Assembly (NCBI GenBank): GCA_002790315.1
Contig: PFUW01000016.1
Coordinates: 14,793-21,610 of the forward strand
From: Huberarchaeum crystalense [NCBI: Candidatus Huberarchaeum crystalense]
GTDB lineage: Archaea > Huberarchaeota > Huberarchaeia > Huberarchaeales
Reading direction: 5' to 3'
Length of the DNA stretch: 6,818 nt
Part shown: piece after piece, positions 1 through 6,265 of the stretch
How the letters are laid out: each line of letters opens with the position of its first letter
Numbering within the stretch: position 1 is the stretch's first letter
Notes under the pieces: generated by a model
The model's input: only the letters and a program-made list of their open reading frames with translations
Database searches by the model: none
Told to the model about the DNA's origin: nothing
Made by a program: the position numbers and the translations under genes

Positions 1-10
1 AAAAAGATAT

Positions 11-772
11 ATGATATATGATACCTACAAAATCGCTAAAATTGTTGAGTTAAGTACAGGTGAAAAGATCTTTGACAATGAAGCAGGATTTTTGAAATAT
101 ATAGAAACAGAAGAAGGACCTGTTGCGCGCGCAGGAATTGTTGGAACTGTTTTAGAAACACGAGTCAATAGCGAAAAAAATAGTGGATCTATTACTTTAG
201 ATGACACATCAGGAATTATTCGAGTTCAAACTTTTGGTGAAGGTATTGCAAAAATCGAAGAAGTAAAGCAAGGTGACCTTGTTATTGTTTTTGGCAGCGT
301 GCGCGAATATGAAAACAATATTAATTTACTTTTGCAAATTTTAAGAAAAATATCTAAGGAAGAACTGCAAGAACGAAAAGCATATATTGATTTTTTAAAA
401 GAACATTGGCGAAAAATGAGTGAGCAAATTGCTTCGGATTTTACTGTTTTTGAAGGAAGTTTAGATGATTTTACAAAAATTATTGCTAAAAAATATCGAC
501 TGAGCTCAAACGAAGCAGAATCAATGGTTAAAGAAATAAAAGCAAAAAAATTACAGCAAAACGAAACTGCAAAAAAAGTGCAAGACAATGCTGACGAACA
601 AATATTGTTGCAAGCAATACCTAAATGTGACCAAGAAAGAAGAGGGGCTACCACTGATGATTTGGCTGCTTTTACTGGGTTTTCAAAAGAAAAAGTTGAA
701 GAAATAATCAAATATGCAATTGACGAAGGCGATATTTATGAGCCATCGCCAGGCAGATTTAAAATTTTATAA
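11..772 (+). CDS. RPA-like OB-fold protein with C-terminal winged helix (start may lie upstream of window)
   Basis: Probable single-stranded-DNA-binding protein of the archaeal RPA32-like class, acting in replication and repair. Residues about 37-112 read as an OB fold: alternating beta strands with the typical GxVxxT, ITLDDTSGIIRV and GDLVIVFGSVREY stretches. Residues about 116-192 are charged and helical. Residues about 195-253 look like a winged helix ending in EPSPGRFKIL, the same order as in RPA2 proteins, where the C-terminal winged helix binds partner proteins. No zinc-finger cysteines are present; there is one Cys in all. The reading frame stays open to the left edge of the window (codons for K, R, Y precede the first Met). 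Archaeal RPA homologues often have a short Lys/Arg-rich N-terminus there, so the true start may be missing. The OB-fold call is firm; the exact paralogue (RPA32 versus an RPA-associated protein) is inferred. Confidence 0.75.
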   Translation: MIYDTYKIAKIVELSTGEKIFDNEAGFLKYIETEEGPVARAGIVGTVLETRVNSEKNSGSITLDDTSGIIRVQTFGEGIAKIEEVKQGDLVIVFGSVREYENNINLLLQILRKISKEELQERKAYIDFLKEHWRKMSEQIASDFTVFEGSLDDFTKIIAKKYRLSSNEAESMVKEIKAKKLQQNETAKKVQDNADEQILLQAIPKCDQERRGATTDDLAAFTGFSKEKVEEIIKYAIDEGDIYEPSPGRFKIL

Positions 773-774
773 GC

Positions 775-806
775 TGTTTGTTGCCTAAAAATTGAAACAA
801 CAAATA
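775..806 (+). other. AT-rich hairpin just after the RPA-like gene
   Basis: TTTGTTG at 777-783 pairs perfectly with CAACAAA at 798-804. One G-T and one T-A pair extend the stem to nine base pairs around a 14-nt loop. It begins three bases after the stop codon. No T-run follows on the plus strand, so it is not a classic intrinsic terminator. It could act as an mRNA 3'-end structure, or be chance in AT-rich DNA. Confidence 0.3.
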
Positions 807-825
807 TATCAAATCTCACAGAAAG

Positions 826-841
826 CAAATTACTTAAAATT
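826..841 (+). promoter_or_regulatory. Weak TATA-like box upstream of the 70-residue membrane protein gene
   Basis: The stretch CAAATTACTTAAAATT lies about 16-31 nt before the ATG at 857. Archaeal TATA boxes centre about 26 nt before the transcription start, so this would give a leaderless or nearly leaderless mRNA. No Shine-Dalgarno sequence precedes the ATG. In DNA this AT-rich the match is weak evidence. Confidence 0.25.
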
Positions 842-856
842 AAATAACAAAAACAT

Positions 857-1069
857 ATGGCTGTTGAACTAAGTATAACGCAAATAGGACTGATTATTTT
901 AACAATACTTGGGGGCATATTAATACTTTATTATGTTGGGTCTTGGTTTGCGACCATTATTTCTGGAGAAAAACTTATTGAAGTATTTTTGCTCTTTATT
1001 GATGGGTTTGTTCAACTCGGACAAAAACTAGGGGGCCTTGTTGGGTGGATAGGTCAGGTTTTTAAATAA
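857..1069 (+). CDS. Small membrane protein, 70 residues, function unknown
   Basis: I do not recognise this family. Residues about 8-35 form one strongly hydrophobic helix (ITQIGLIILTILGGILILYY) long enough to cross the membrane. Residues about 40-69 form a second, less hydrophobic segment rich in Gly, Leu, Val and Phe (FLLFIDGFVQLGQKLGGLVG). That part is probably amphipathic or a second membrane helix, and the protein ends in Lys. There is no Cys and no catalytic motif. The start ATG is followed by GCT, and an AT-rich TATA candidate lies upstream. It sits 84 nt after the RPA-like gene and 84 nt before another small membrane protein, so it probably has its own transcript. A coding role is supported by an uninterrupted frame and coherent hydrophobic design, but cannot be proved without homologues. 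Confidence 0.65.
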   Translation: MAVELSITQIGLIILTILGGILILYYVGSWFATIISGEKLIEVFLLFIDGFVQLGQKLGGLVGWIGQVFK

Positions 1070-1118
1070 AATTATAAAAAAGCAAGTAAAACACAAATAA
1101 TATTTTAATAAATTCCTT

Positions 1119-1130
1119 AACTTAATAAAG
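1119..1130 (+). promoter_or_regulatory. Candidate TATA box for the 43-residue protein and deoxyhypusine synthase
   Basis: AACTTAATAAAG is centred about 28 nt before the ATG at 1154, close to the archaeal TATA-to-start distance expected for a leaderless mRNA. A second copy of TTAATAAA lies at 1105-1112, 17 nt upstream of the one at 1122-1129. No TATA-like sequence stands 26 nt before the ATG at 1302 (the region reads CTGCAAGACGC). This site is therefore the likeliest promoter for both genes. Confidence 0.35.
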
Positions 1131-1153
1131 AGCAAATCACAAATAATAATATT

Positions 1154-1285
1154 ATGGCAATAATAGATTATGGTGAAATAGCGAGCCTTTTGTTAATATT
1201 TGGATTTGCACCTTTTGTGCTTGTGGGTTTATATTTTTATTTTTATTTTGATAAGTTAAATAAAAATCATCTGCAAGACGCATAA
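1154..1285 (+). CDS. Very small membrane protein, 43 residues, function unknown
   Basis: An ATG at 1154 opens a 43-codon frame ending in TAA. The product begins MAIIDYGEIA, continues with a hydrophobic helix at residues about 9-32 (SLLLIFGFAPFVLVGLYFYF), and ends with a charged tail (DKLNKNHLQDA). This is the shape of a single-pass membrane miniprotein with a short polar tail. I know of no family match. It ends 16 nt before deoxyhypusine synthase, and the only plausible promoter is upstream of this frame, so the two are probably co-transcribed. No Shine-Dalgarno sequence is present. Like the 70-residue protein upstream it starts Met-Ala and is mostly one membrane helix, but the sequences are not clearly related. 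The short length leaves some risk of a chance frame. Confidence 0.5.
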   Translation: MAIIDYGEIASLLLIFGFAPFVLVGLYFYFYFDKLNKNHLQDA

Positions 1286-1301
1286 TTGCGACAAAAAATT
1301 T

Positions 1302-2285
1302 ATGGGTACTATAAACAAAAAAGAAAAATTAGAGCCAATTTCAGAAATTCATCTTGGTCGCAAAACAGCTAATAACCTTGTTGATGATTATTTTGCAGCT
1401 GGCGGATTTTCAAGCCGCGACATTGCAACAGCAACAGATATTTTAGAAAAAATGCTAAAAGATGTAAAATGCACTAAAATTCTTTCTCTTCCATCCTCGA
1501 TTGTTGCAACAGGTCAGCGTGGATTAATTGCAGATGCTTTGAAAAATAAGTGGTTTGACGCAGTAATCGCAACAACAGGACTTCCTTCGCATGATTTGAT
1601 TCGCGTGTGGGGGGCGCACTATTATTACGGCGATTTTTTAATGGATGAACATAATCTTGGTAAAAATGGAATATATAGGTTGGGAAATATCTTAATAAAA
1701 TCTGAAAATTATGGTGTGTTTTTAGAAGATCGTATGAAGCCAATTTTAGAAAAATTATACAATGTTGGAAAAAAAGTGTTTGCTCCTTATGAAATTATTT
1801 GGGAGTTCGGGCGCGAAATCGCAGAAGATAAAAAAATTACCCTCCAACTTAAAGAAGAATCAATCCTTTACTGGTCTTGGAAAAATAAAATTCCTATTTT
1901 TGTGCCGGGCATTACAGATGGTGCTTTTGGCTCACAGCTTTTTTTCTTTTCACAAACACATTTTGGTTTTGAAATTTCTGTTTTTAAAGATGAAGAAAAA
2001 CTATATAAATTAGTTTTTGACGCGAAAAGGTTGGGTGCCTTAATAATTGGCGGGGGAATAAGCAAACATCACACAATTTGGTGGGCACAATTCAACAAAG
2101 GTCTAAAATATGCTGTTTATATTACTTCAGCACCAGAGCAAGATGGGAGTTTAAGCGGAGCAAGAACGCGCGAGGCAATTAGTTGGGGAAAAATAAGCCA
2201 AAATGCGCGCCACATAACAGTGCAAAGCGATGCCACAATTGTTTTGCCGATTATTTTTAATGCTGTTTGGGAGCGACAAAACTAA
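1302..2285 (+). CDS. dys: Deoxyhypusine synthase, archaeal type
   Basis: Catalyses the NAD-dependent transfer of the aminobutyl group of spermidine (or a related polyamine) to one lysine of translation factor aIF5A, the first step of hypusine formation; cytosolic. At 327 residues it is close to other archaeal members. Visible hallmarks are: the NAD-site stretch SSIVATGQRG (65-74); IATTG (89-93); PGITDGAFGSQ (202-212) with Asp206 at the human Asp238 position; the glycine triplet 250-252 followed by ISKHH, with His256 matching human His288; DGSLSGAR (281-288); and EAISWGK (291-297), whose Lys297 corresponds to the catalytic human Lys329 and Trp295 to Trp327. The catalytic set looks intact. Residues 258-264 read TIWWAQF, where many archaeal enzymes have TIWWNQF. 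It lies 16 nt after a 43-residue membrane protein gene, with which it probably shares a transcript. The ATG has no Shine-Dalgarno sequence. Confidence 0.93.
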   Translation: MGTINKKEKLEPISEIHLGRKTANNLVDDYFAAGGFSSRDIATATDILEKMLKDVKCTKILSLPSSIVATGQRGLIADALKNKWFDAVIATTGLPSHDLIRVWGAHYYYGDFLMDEHNLGKNGIYRLGNILIKSENYGVFLEDRMKPILEKLYNVGKKVFAPYEIIWEFGREIAEDKKITLQLKEESILYWSWKNKIPIFVPGITDGAFGSQLFFFSQTHFGFEISVFKDEEKLYKLVFDAKRLGALIIGGGISKHHTIWWAQFNKGLKYAVYITSAPEQDGSLSGARTREAISWGKISQNARHITVQSDATIVLPIIFNAVWERQN

Positions 2286-2314
2286 CAAAATACACATTTG
2301 TTTTTCTGTTGTTC
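2285..2314 (+). terminator. T-rich stretch after deoxyhypusine synthase, possible terminator
   Basis: ACAAA (2285-2289) can pair with TTTGT (2297-2301), and a T-rich tract follows directly (TTTGTTTTTCTGTTGTT). Archaeal RNA polymerase terminates at T-rich tracts, so transcription may end here before the malic enzyme gene. The stem is only five A/T-rich pairs and could be chance. Confidence 0.35.
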
Positions 2315-2358
2315 TTAAATTTAGTGTAGAAATTATCTAAATATTTTCTATATATATT

Positions 2359-3492
2359 ATGTCAAAAATTTCGCAAAAAGAAATACTTATAAAAAACTCT
2401 GTTCAAAAAATAAATTTAAAGGGGGTGGTGATTCGAAATAAGCGTGATTTGACTATTTTTTATACACCAGGAATAGCAGAAATATGCAAGCAAATTGCAA
2501 AAAACCCAGAAAATGTTTATAAATACACATCAAAACAAAACATGGTTGCGATTGTGACAGATGGAACGCGCATTTTAGGACTTGGAAAAATTGGACCTTT
2601 TGCAGGAATGCCTGTAATGGAAAGCAAGGCCTTGCTTTTCAAGAAATTCGCAGACATTACTGCGGTTCCTATTTGCTTAGCCACAACAGACAAAGAAGAA
2701 ATTATAAAAACAATCAAAGCAATTGAGCCGTCTTTTGGTGCTATCAATCTTGAAGACATTGAAAGTCCAAAATGCTTAGAAATCGAAGAAAAACTAAGTG
2801 TATCTCTAAATATTCCTATTTTTCATGACGACCAGTATGGAACAGCAATTATTGTATTAGCAGGGCTTATCAACGGATTAAAAGTTACGAAAAAAGATAA
2901 AAACGCAAAAATCTGTATTAATGGATGTGGTGCTGCTGGTGTTGGAATTGTAAAATTGCTGCTCGCCTATGGATTTAAAAACATTGTTGTCGCTGACTCA
3001 AAAGGGCTTATTTACAACGGTCGCCAAAATCTTAATTCAATCAAACAAAAAATAGCTCAAATTACAAATCCAAATAAAGAAAAGGGCAATCATATTAAAG
3101 CATCTCTTAGTGGTGCTGATATTTTCATAGGAGTAAGCGGAATCCCAAACTCAATTACACCAGAAAATATAAAAAAGATGGGTAAAAACGCAATAGTATT
3201 TGCTTTGACAAACCCGCAACAAGACATTTCATTTGAATATATTAAAAATTGCAAAAATGTCTTAATTTATGCTTCTGGCCGCAGTGATTTACCAAATCAA
3301 ATTAACAATGCTGTTGTGTTTCCTGGCTTTATGAAATTCCTTTTGAAAAACCACATCAAAAACATAACAACCAAAATGATGATTCAAGCAGCAGAAACAA
3401 TCGCAAAATGCGTCAAAAACCCTACAAAAAACAAAATTGTGCCAAGTGCTTTTAGTAATGTAGCAAAAAAAATAACTGAAATAAAAGCATAG
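2359..3492 (+). CDS. Malic enzyme (malate dehydrogenase, decarboxylating), short NAD-type
   Basis: Oxidatively decarboxylates malate to pyruvate and CO2, reducing NAD(P)+; cytosolic, linking C4 acids to pyruvate. At 377 residues it is a complete short-form enzyme. N-terminal malic domain: YTPGIAEIC with catalytic Tyr35; VTDGTRILGLGKIG (66-79); VMESK with catalytic Lys90; LEDI with metal ligands Glu132 and Asp133; and FHDDQYGTA with Asp158, the third metal ligand. NAD-binding domain: NGCGAAGVG (188-196), with Asp213 at the end of the second strand (VVADSKG), which suggests NAD rather than NADP. Substrate-site Asn285 lies in ALTNPQQD, and SGRSDLPNQINN (306-317) is followed by FPGF. Small departures from usual forms are HDDQY where His is commoner than Tyr, and NPQQD where NPxPE is usual. 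The family is certain; cofactor preference is inferred. It probably has its own promoter, since a T-rich stretch separates it from the gene before. Its stop is 20 nt from the convergent large gene. Confidence 0.95.
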   Translation: MSKISQKEILIKNSVQKINLKGVVIRNKRDLTIFYTPGIAEICKQIAKNPENVYKYTSKQNMVAIVTDGTRILGLGKIGPFAGMPVMESKALLFKKFADITAVPICLATTDKEEIIKTIKAIEPSFGAINLEDIESPKCLEIEEKLSVSLNIPIFHDDQYGTAIIVLAGLINGLKVTKKDKNAKICINGCGAAGVGIVKLLLAYGFKNIVVADSKGLIYNGRQNLNSIKQKIAQITNPNKEKGNHIKASLSGADIFIGVSGIPNSITPENIKKMGKNAIVFALTNPQQDISFEYIKNCKNVLIYASGRSDLPNQINNAVVFPGFMKFLLKNHIKNITTKMMIQAAETIAKCVKNPTKNKIVPSAFSNVAKKITEIKA

Positions 3493-3503
3493 CAAAAAAT
3501 AAA
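3493..3503 (-). terminator. T-tract ending the large minus-strand gene
   Basis: Read on the minus strand, the 20-nt gap between the convergent stops contains TCTTTATTTTTTG, a T-tract starting about 10 nt after the stop of the large gene. Archaeal termination needs little more than such a tract. No stem-loop is evident. On the plus strand the malic enzyme stop is followed only by a short TTTT at 3511-3514, inside the opposing gene, so the two transcripts probably overlap at their 3' ends. Confidence 0.4.
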
Positions 3504-3512
3504 GATTGCATT

Positions 3513-6200
3513 TTATAATCCTTCTGTGCTGCAAGGTGTTCCTATTATTGCTTGTTGTTGCTTCACTTCATCTACTTTAACAACAACATAATTTTGCGAC
3601 GCCAAGTTTTGTGACTGGTTCATAACTTTAAAGATTTTTTTCTTACACTCATCAAACCCCCCACTACAAGGATTAATAGTTACATCTAACCCTGCGCAAT
3701 AACCTTCTTCCTCTCCACCACCTTCTTCCTCTCCACCACCTTCTTCACAATATTTACCCCCTATATCGCATTCAATTGCTGTAGAAGGATTATTCACAAA
3801 TGGCGCGCTAATAGAAATAGTGCCTGAACCTGTTAAATTTGAAAATGCTGTATTAGCATTAGAATAACTAATACTTCCTGCTTGTGGATTTTCTAAATTG
3901 CCTGTATCCCATCTTTTAAAAGTCACGGTTTGACAAGACACACTATCTACACAATCTACTTTTGCAAGTGTAGGGGGTTCTATAGTAGAAACACTATAAG
4001 TAAAATTATATTTTTCTTTTGCACTCTTTTCTGTTTCTTTATTAGCAGTACACAAATATTTTTGTTCAATCCTTCCAGGCAGACCCTTTTCATCTCCTGC
4101 AATATAAGTTTTAATTGCAGTATAATTTTCAAAATGATTGCTGCTTACATCATCTCCTGCTAAAACACAAGTATAACACTTTTGGTTATCCCCAATACCT
4201 TCACAATCCCACTTTATAATTATTGTTGTTGTTAGATCTGTAAATATTTCAACCCCTGCTGTATCCTTATTATAAAGAACAAATACTTTTTTGTCAACAG
4301 TTCCATCTTTTACTTCTTCTTTTTTGTTTATCGCAATTTTCTTTACAACAAGTTCATCTTCATTTGTTTCTTTACAGTTAATTTCAACATACGGCCGGCC
4401 TGTACCTGTTTTACCAGATCCTGTTCCACCATAAAGTTTTAATAGTTTTCTAACTATACCCCCATCTGTTGTATAGTCGCAGTAAAAATCACCATCTTTT
4501 TTTTTAATATTTAGTAATTTAGCTCTATCTTCAAATTTAACATCTTTACCAGTTTGTTTTATTAAATTGCAGGAAACAGATAATTTACAATAATCTGATT
4601 CTGGGTTTTTTATACAATCTGCTAAGTTAATTTCAGTTGTGTTTATGCAGTTCCCACCAAATAATTCATTTGTTTCTATATTAACGCAGTCCATACCTTC
4701 TTCTTCAGTATTAAGAACCCCTTTGCAAGCGTATTTTTTTTCAGATAGTTCTACCTGTGCTATATAATCATCACTACAATAACAATTAATATTATATGCC
4801 ATTGGATCTAAAAGCATGCTTACATACTTTTTACAGTCTTCATCTTTTCCAATAGCCGAATCTAAGTTTTTTTCAAAGTTTTGCTCAATAAAAACATTTT
4901 GGTGCGCCATATAAGCAGAATATCCTGCTGCGCAAGCATCATGCGTTATTGCCTTTTTCGGAGGTTCGCATCCTGAAACTGCACTTACTATTGTATTAAA
5001 TATATCAAAATCTGATTGAAATTTTACTATGTCTGCTTGTAATTTTTCTCCTGATACTTCTACATTACACGAATGAAAAGATAAATTTACAACAGTTCCA
5101 CAATCATATGCTGCGTATTTGTAAAGCTCACTTCCTACACCCATTCGCACAACCCCTCCTGCTCCATATCCTGGTAAAAGGACTTTTCTTAATTTATAAG
5201 GATGAAGGTCTTTTCCTGTAAGTAAAACCCCCTCGTGCTTAAATATACCTGCCTCTCTAAATCCTCTGTCTTCAATCCTAAAAAGCAATTCTTTTTTTCC
5301 TCCTTTTACAGTATAACCATTTATTGCCTTTCCATAAAGACCTTTGCCGAGCAAAGCATCTCCTCTTAATTGTATACCTAATGCTTCCATCCCTTTTACA
5401 AATGTTGTGGGTTTGTTTAAGTTATAAACCACCTCTCTACCTCCTCCGCCCTCAATTTTAAGTTCCCCCCCTTGTTTAAAATACTGTAATCCTTTTGCTT
5501 CTGCTTTTGCTATGTTTGATTTTAATCCAGATATAATATATTTATTTATAATTATTTCATTTATTAGTTTTTGTGTTGCTGGAACCTTTCCAACAGCAGA
5601 AGTAGCCCCACCTTTGATGAATTTAGGAGTTAATTTTCCTATAACAGCAGATCCTCCGCGCGCAACAACACTCGCTGATTTTGTAATAACACTTATATGT
5701 AATATCTTCCCTATAAATTTTGCTCCAACGATTACTGGCTTAGCAACCCAACTAATAGGAACAAACCACATAGCAAGACTAATACCAACCATTGCAGGAT
5801 CACAAGTCCAACTACCATCTTCAATTTTGCCAAGCATAATTGTTGCTGAATCAGAGGAAATGGGCGCGCAATAATCACCCCGAGGAAGCTTGTCTTGGTA
5901 AAATATCGCGCAAACTGACGTTGTTCCATCATCTTTACTCATTCCAATATACACCTCACTTACTGTGTTTGGAAAATTGTATTGCTTATTCTGGGGTGGA
6001 AGCCCTGCAGCATAACTACTGTGATGAAAACTACTGATGTCTGCTGCTAAATTATCTATTTTTTGAACAGCCACTATACCTTTCCAAAATATTAAAAAAT
6101 TTGGCAGTACAACAATAATAAGAAACAATGCCAACATAAATAATACTAATTTAAAAATACCTTCTATTGAAAAATCTAACCCTCCTTTCTTGTTTAGCAT
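3513..6200 (-). CDS. Large membrane-anchored cysteine-rich surface protein, family unknown
   Basis: I do not recognise this 895-residue protein. The N-terminus (MLNKKGG) is basic and followed by one hydrophobic helix at about 15-38, so it is a signal anchor with the remainder probably outside. The KKG before the helix loosely resembles a prepilin-type cleavage site. Residues about 136-230 contain a second hydrophobic stretch (MWFVPISWVAKPVIVGAKFI) and a Lys/Gly-rich part. Residues 230-360 are Gly-rich. From Cys367 to the end there are 27 of the 30 cysteines, often in CxC, CxxC or closely spaced form, suggesting disulfides. Six N-x-S/T sequons fit an extracellular protein. An acidic GGGEEE linker (819-833) separates a final 62-residue segment with several more cysteines. 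GGTGSGKT at 591-598 mimics a Walker A loop, but no ATPase fold surrounds it. The ATG at 6200 is preceded in frame by TAA six codons upstream, fixing the start. Possible roles are cell-surface contact or S-layer-like functions, but this is inference only. Confidence 0.85.
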   Translation of the reverse strand: MLNKKGGLDFSIEGIFKLVLFMLALFLIIVVLPNFLIFWKGIVAVQKIDNLAADISSFHHSSYAAGLPPQNKQYNFPNTVSEVYIGMSKDDGTTSVCAIFYQDKLPRGDYCAPISSDSATIMLGKIEDGSWTCDPAMVGISLAMWFVPISWVAKPVIVGAKFIGKILHISVITKSASVVARGGSAVIGKLTPKFIKGGATSAVGKVPATQKLINEIIINKYIISGLKSNIAKAEAKGLQYFKQGGELKIEGGGGREVVYNLNKPTTFVKGMEALGIQLRGDALLGKGLYGKAINGYTVKGGKKELLFRIEDRGFREAGIFKHEGVLLTGKDLHPYKLRKVLLPGYGAGGVVRMGVGSELYKYAAYDCGTVVNLSFHSCNVEVSGEKLQADIVKFQSDFDIFNTIVSAVSGCEPPKKAITHDACAAGYSAYMAHQNVFIEQNFEKNLDSAIGKDEDCKKYVSMLLDPMAYNINCYCSDDYIAQVELSEKKYACKGVLNTEEEGMDCVNIETNELFGGNCINTTEINLADCIKNPESDYCKLSVSCNLIKQTGKDVKFEDRAKLLNIKKKDGDFYCDYTTDGGIVRKLLKLYGGTGSGKTGTGRPYVEINCKETNEDELVVKKIAINKKEEVKDGTVDKKVFVLYNKDTAGVEIFTDLTTTIIIKWDCEGIGDNQKCYTCVLAGDDVSSNHFENYTAIKTYIAGDEKGLPGRIEQKYLCTANKETEKSAKEKYNFTYSVSTIEPPTLAKVDCVDSVSCQTVTFKRWDTGNLENPQAGSISYSNANTAFSNLTGSGTISISAPFVNNPSTAIECDIGGKYCEEGGGEEEGGGEEEGYCAGLDVTINPCSGGFDECKKKIFKVMNQSQNLASQNYVVVKVDEVKQQQAIIGTPCSTEGL
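3703..3746 (-). repeat. 18-bp in-frame tandem repeat encoding an acidic Gly/Glu linker
   Basis: The unit CCTTCTTCCTCTCCACCA (plus strand) occurs exactly twice, at 3703-3720 and 3721-3738, with a third partial copy of 8 bases at 3739-3746. On the coding minus strand this gives Glu-Glu-Gly-Gly-Gly-Glu units, residues about 819-833 of the large surface protein. The period is a multiple of three, so copy-number change would keep the frame and only alter linker length. Confidence 0.85.
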
Positions 6201-6233
6201 ATATTGTTTAGTATATTAAACTCCTCATAATGC

Positions 6234-6249
6234 TTTATTATAAAATATT
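6234..6249. promoter_or_regulatory. Shared divergent TATA region between the surface protein and coiled-coil genes
   Basis: TTTATTATAAAATATT is nearly symmetrical and gives a TATA-like box on both strands (minus strand: AATATTTTATAATAAA). It is centred near 6241, about 25 nt before the plus-strand ATG at 6266, which fits a leaderless mRNA. It is about 41 nt before the minus-strand ATG at 6200, which would give a leader of about 15 nt. A minus-strand GAGGAG at 6226-6221 ends 20 nt before that ATG, too far for a normal ribosome-binding site. A second TATA-like TTTAATATA (6220-6212, minus) is too close to the start to serve it. Confidence 0.45.
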
Positions 6250-6265
6250 GTTTTACAAATATTTT

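Noticed and set aside
226-711. 161-codon open frame on the minus strand opposite the RPA-like gene
   Set aside because: It lies entirely opposite a convincing OB-fold/winged-helix gene, its product is Ser/Phe/Cys-rich as expected from antisense of a Lys/Glu-rich gene, and no domain is visible.
2348-2356. CTATATATA as TATA box of the malic enzyme gene
   Set aside because: It is only a few bases before the ATG at 2359. Transcription would begin inside the gene, and no suitable downstream Met exists before residue 62.
4407-4430. Walker A-like GGTGSGKT in the large minus-strand protein (residues 591-598)
   Set aside because: It fits the GxxxxGK[ST] pattern but is followed by GTGRPYVEINC rather than a helix. 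It lies in a cysteine-rich, probably extracellular region, and no Walker B segment is visible nearby. It reads as a Gly/Thr linker.
5512-5874. 120-codon open frame on the plus strand inside the large minus-strand gene
   Set aside because: It is antisense to a longer frame with coherent protein features, and its hydrophobic look follows from the complement of the Val/Ile/Lys-rich stretch.
6221-6226. GAGGAG on the minus strand as ribosome-binding site of the large gene
   Set aside because: It ends 20 nt before the ATG at 6200, beyond working distance, and an in-frame TAA between the two leaves no earlier start.
6230-6265. Upstream in-frame ATG extending the coiled-coil protein by 12 residues
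   Set aside because: The extension runs through the TATA-like sequence and encodes an atypical Tyr/Phe-rich run. The ATG at 6266 sits at the distance expected for a leaderless mRNA and gives a common type of N-terminus.
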